Shown: piece by piece, positions 37,398 through 38,530 of the stretch
Numbering within the stretch: position 1 is the stretch's first letter
Layout: the number at the start of each line of letters is the position of its first letter
NCBI GenBank assembly: GCA_003131685.1
Contig: PKWB01000036.1
Location: forward strand, 1-38,530
DNA from: Candidatus Dormiibacterota bacterium
Lineage (GTDB): Bacteria; Chloroflexota; Dormibacteria; Aeolococcales; Aeolococcaceae
DNA: 38,530 nucleotides
Direction: 5' to 3'
Notes under the pieces: model-generated
Databases searched by the model: none
Told to the model about the DNA's origin: nothing
Seen by the model: only the letters and a program-made list of their open reading frames with translations
Made by a program: the position numbers and the translations under genes

Positions 37398-37463
37398 GGC
37401 GATGAGGCCCGCCTAAGCCGGGGTCCGGATGATGGCTTCTACCCATGTCGATGCTGGGAGAAG
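37398..37463 (+). ncRNA. Fluoride (crcB-type) riboswitch upstream of the uspA-like gene
   Basis: GGCGATGAGGCCCGCCTAAGCCGGGGTCCGGATGATGGCTTCTACCCA-tgtcgatgc-TGGGAGAAG; -10-like TACACT at 37385. Confidence 0.86.
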
Positions 37464-37467
37464 ACCA

Positions 37468-37494
37468 ATGCTGACACGCCACGGCCGTGCATGA
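37468..37494 (+). CDS. Candidate 8-codon leader ORF overlapping the uspA-like start
   Basis: GGGAG-7 nt-ATG; MLTRHGRA, TGA at 37492-37494 overlaps GTG start at 37487. Confidence 0.4.
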   Translation: MLTRHGRA

Positions 37495-37963
37495 GGTCAT
37501 TGTCGTCTGCGTTGACGGCTCGCCCGGGGGCTATGCGGCCGTCGCCGAAGCCGCCGAACTCGCCTGCCGTTTCAACGCGCGACTGATCTCGCTCTCCGTC
37601 GAAGAGAAGCTACCAAAACATCCCGCCACCATGGGCGAGGTCGACGAGTCCAAACGCGAGCAGGACTGGTACTTCGAAGGCGTCGAAGCGAAGGCCGCGG
37701 GGATCGCTCGCGAACATCACGCCACGCTGACATCTGAAGTGCGCATGGGTTCTGCCGCGGAGGCGATCGTGCGTTTTGCCACCGAGGTCGGCGCAGATCT
37801 GGTCGTGCTCGGCTACAAGGAGCATTTCCGGATTCTCAATCTCGTGATGGGGACAACTGCCAGGAAGGTCAGCGCGGCAGCAAATGCGTCGGTGCTGATC
37901 GTCAAGACAGCGCGTGCAGACGTCGGGCGTCAACGTCTGCGTGAGTTGTACGGCTTGAAGTAG
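37487..37963 (+). CDS. Universal stress protein (UspA family)
   Basis: VIVVCVDGSPGGYAAVAEAAELA; ADLVVLGYKEHFRILNLVMGTTARKVSAAANASVLIVK. Confidence 0.9.
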   Translation: MHEVIVVCVDGSPGGYAAVAEAAELACRFNARLISLSVEEKLPKHPATMGEVDESKREQDWYFEGVEAKAAGIAREHHATLTSEVRMGSAAEAIVRFATEVGADLVVLGYKEHFRILNLVMGTTARKVSAAANASVLIVKTARADVGRQRLRELYGLK

Positions 37964-37982
37964 CTACGGGGACACGTCGACT

Positions 37983-37997
37983 GGTACTATTAGTACC
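37983..37997. promoter_or_regulatory. Perfect palindrome upstream of IclR-family gene
   Basis: GGTACTA-t-TAGTACC, 7-bp arms; contains -10-like TACTAT. Confidence 0.6.
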
Positions 37998-38016
37998 GTC
38001 TCGCGTGTCGCGGTCC

Positions 38017-38080
38017 GGCGATGGGTCTCGCCGTGAAAGGCTTCGTGCCTGATGGGCCCTACCAGCTACCCCTGGTAGGA
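38017..38080 (+). ncRNA. Fluoride (crcB-type) riboswitch upstream of the IclR-family gene
   Basis: GGCGATGGGTCTCGCCGTGAAAGGCTTCGTGCCTGATGGGCCCTACCAG-ctaccc-CTGGTAGGAG; 3' arm covers the SD. Confidence 0.92.
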
Positions 38081-38093
38081 GAACCATCGAGCG

Positions 38094-38530
38094 GTGCCCA
38101 GACCGATTCAATCCATCGAACGAGCCTCGGCCGTCCTTCGATTGCTGTCGGGGCGCACCCGACGGCTCAGCCTCGCCGAGGTGGCGGGCGAGTTGGGCCT
38201 TCCCAAGGGCACCGTCTACGGGATCATGCGCACCCTTCTGTCGGTCGGCTTCGTCGAGCAGGATCCGGAGTCGGGCAAGTACCGGATGGGTGCAGCGCTC
38301 CTGCACCTCGGCAGCAGTTATCTTGACGGCAACGAGCTGCGCACCCGAGCGCTCAACTGGGCGGACTGGCTGGCCGCGCGTACCAACGAGAGCGTGCGTC
38401 TCGGCACCCTGCACGACGGTCAGGTGCTGCTCGTGCACCATGTGTTCCGCCCGGACAACAGCCCGCAGGTGCTCGAGGTGGGCGCGCTGCTGCCCATGCA
38501 CGCGACGGCGATGGGCAAGGTGCTGCTCGC
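38094..38530 (+). CDS. IclR-family transcriptional regulator (truncated at window end)
   Basis: QSIERASAVLRLLSGRTRRLSLAEVAGELGLPKGTVYGIMRTLLSVGFVEQDPESGKYRMGAALLHLG; GTG start at 38094; open to the right edge. Confidence 0.9.
   Translation, partial: MPRPIQSIERASAVLRLLSGRTRRLSLAEVAGELGLPKGTVYGIMRTLLSVGFVEQDPESGKYRMGAALLHLGSSYLDGNELRTRALNWADWLAARTNESVRLGTLHDGQVLLVHHVFRPDNSPQVLEVGALLPMHATAMGKVLL

Noticed and set aside
38058-38079. CCTACCAG/CTGGTAGG considered as a protein operator shared with 37249-37260
   Set aside because: Both are the 3' hairpins of fluoride riboswitches with full aptamers upstream.

Overview
High-GC, actinobacterial-looking window in two parts. (1) 1-~24270: right-hand portion of an accessory, probably integrative/conjugative region. 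It carries a frameshifted MobF/TrwC relaxase-helicase, a run of typical cargo genes (GNATs, GrpB-like, cytidine deaminase, NUDIX, SAM methyltransferases, HAD, HD, VOC, proline iminopeptidase, TetR and GntR regulators, ABC transporters), and short near-identical intergenic motifs that fall between gene blocks. It ends at a truncated tRNA-Ala 3' fragment (24226-24270), the signature of a tRNA attachment site. (2) 24271-38530: a cluster in which five separate transcription units each appear to start with a fluoride (crcB-type) riboswitch. The units are a tandem pair of MutS-like ATPases, a six-gene hydrogenase-4/Ehr-like membrane complex whose large subunit has lost all [NiFe] cysteines, a dynamin-like GTPase, a UspA protein and an IclR-type regulator (truncated by the window end). 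In three of the five units a tiny ORF starts right after the SD-sequestering hairpin and ends at or overlapping the downstream start codon, suggesting translational coupling. This fluoride regulon is the most interesting system in the window. No fluoride exporter (CrcB/EriC-F) is visible inside the window. All calls come from reading the sequence; no searches were run.
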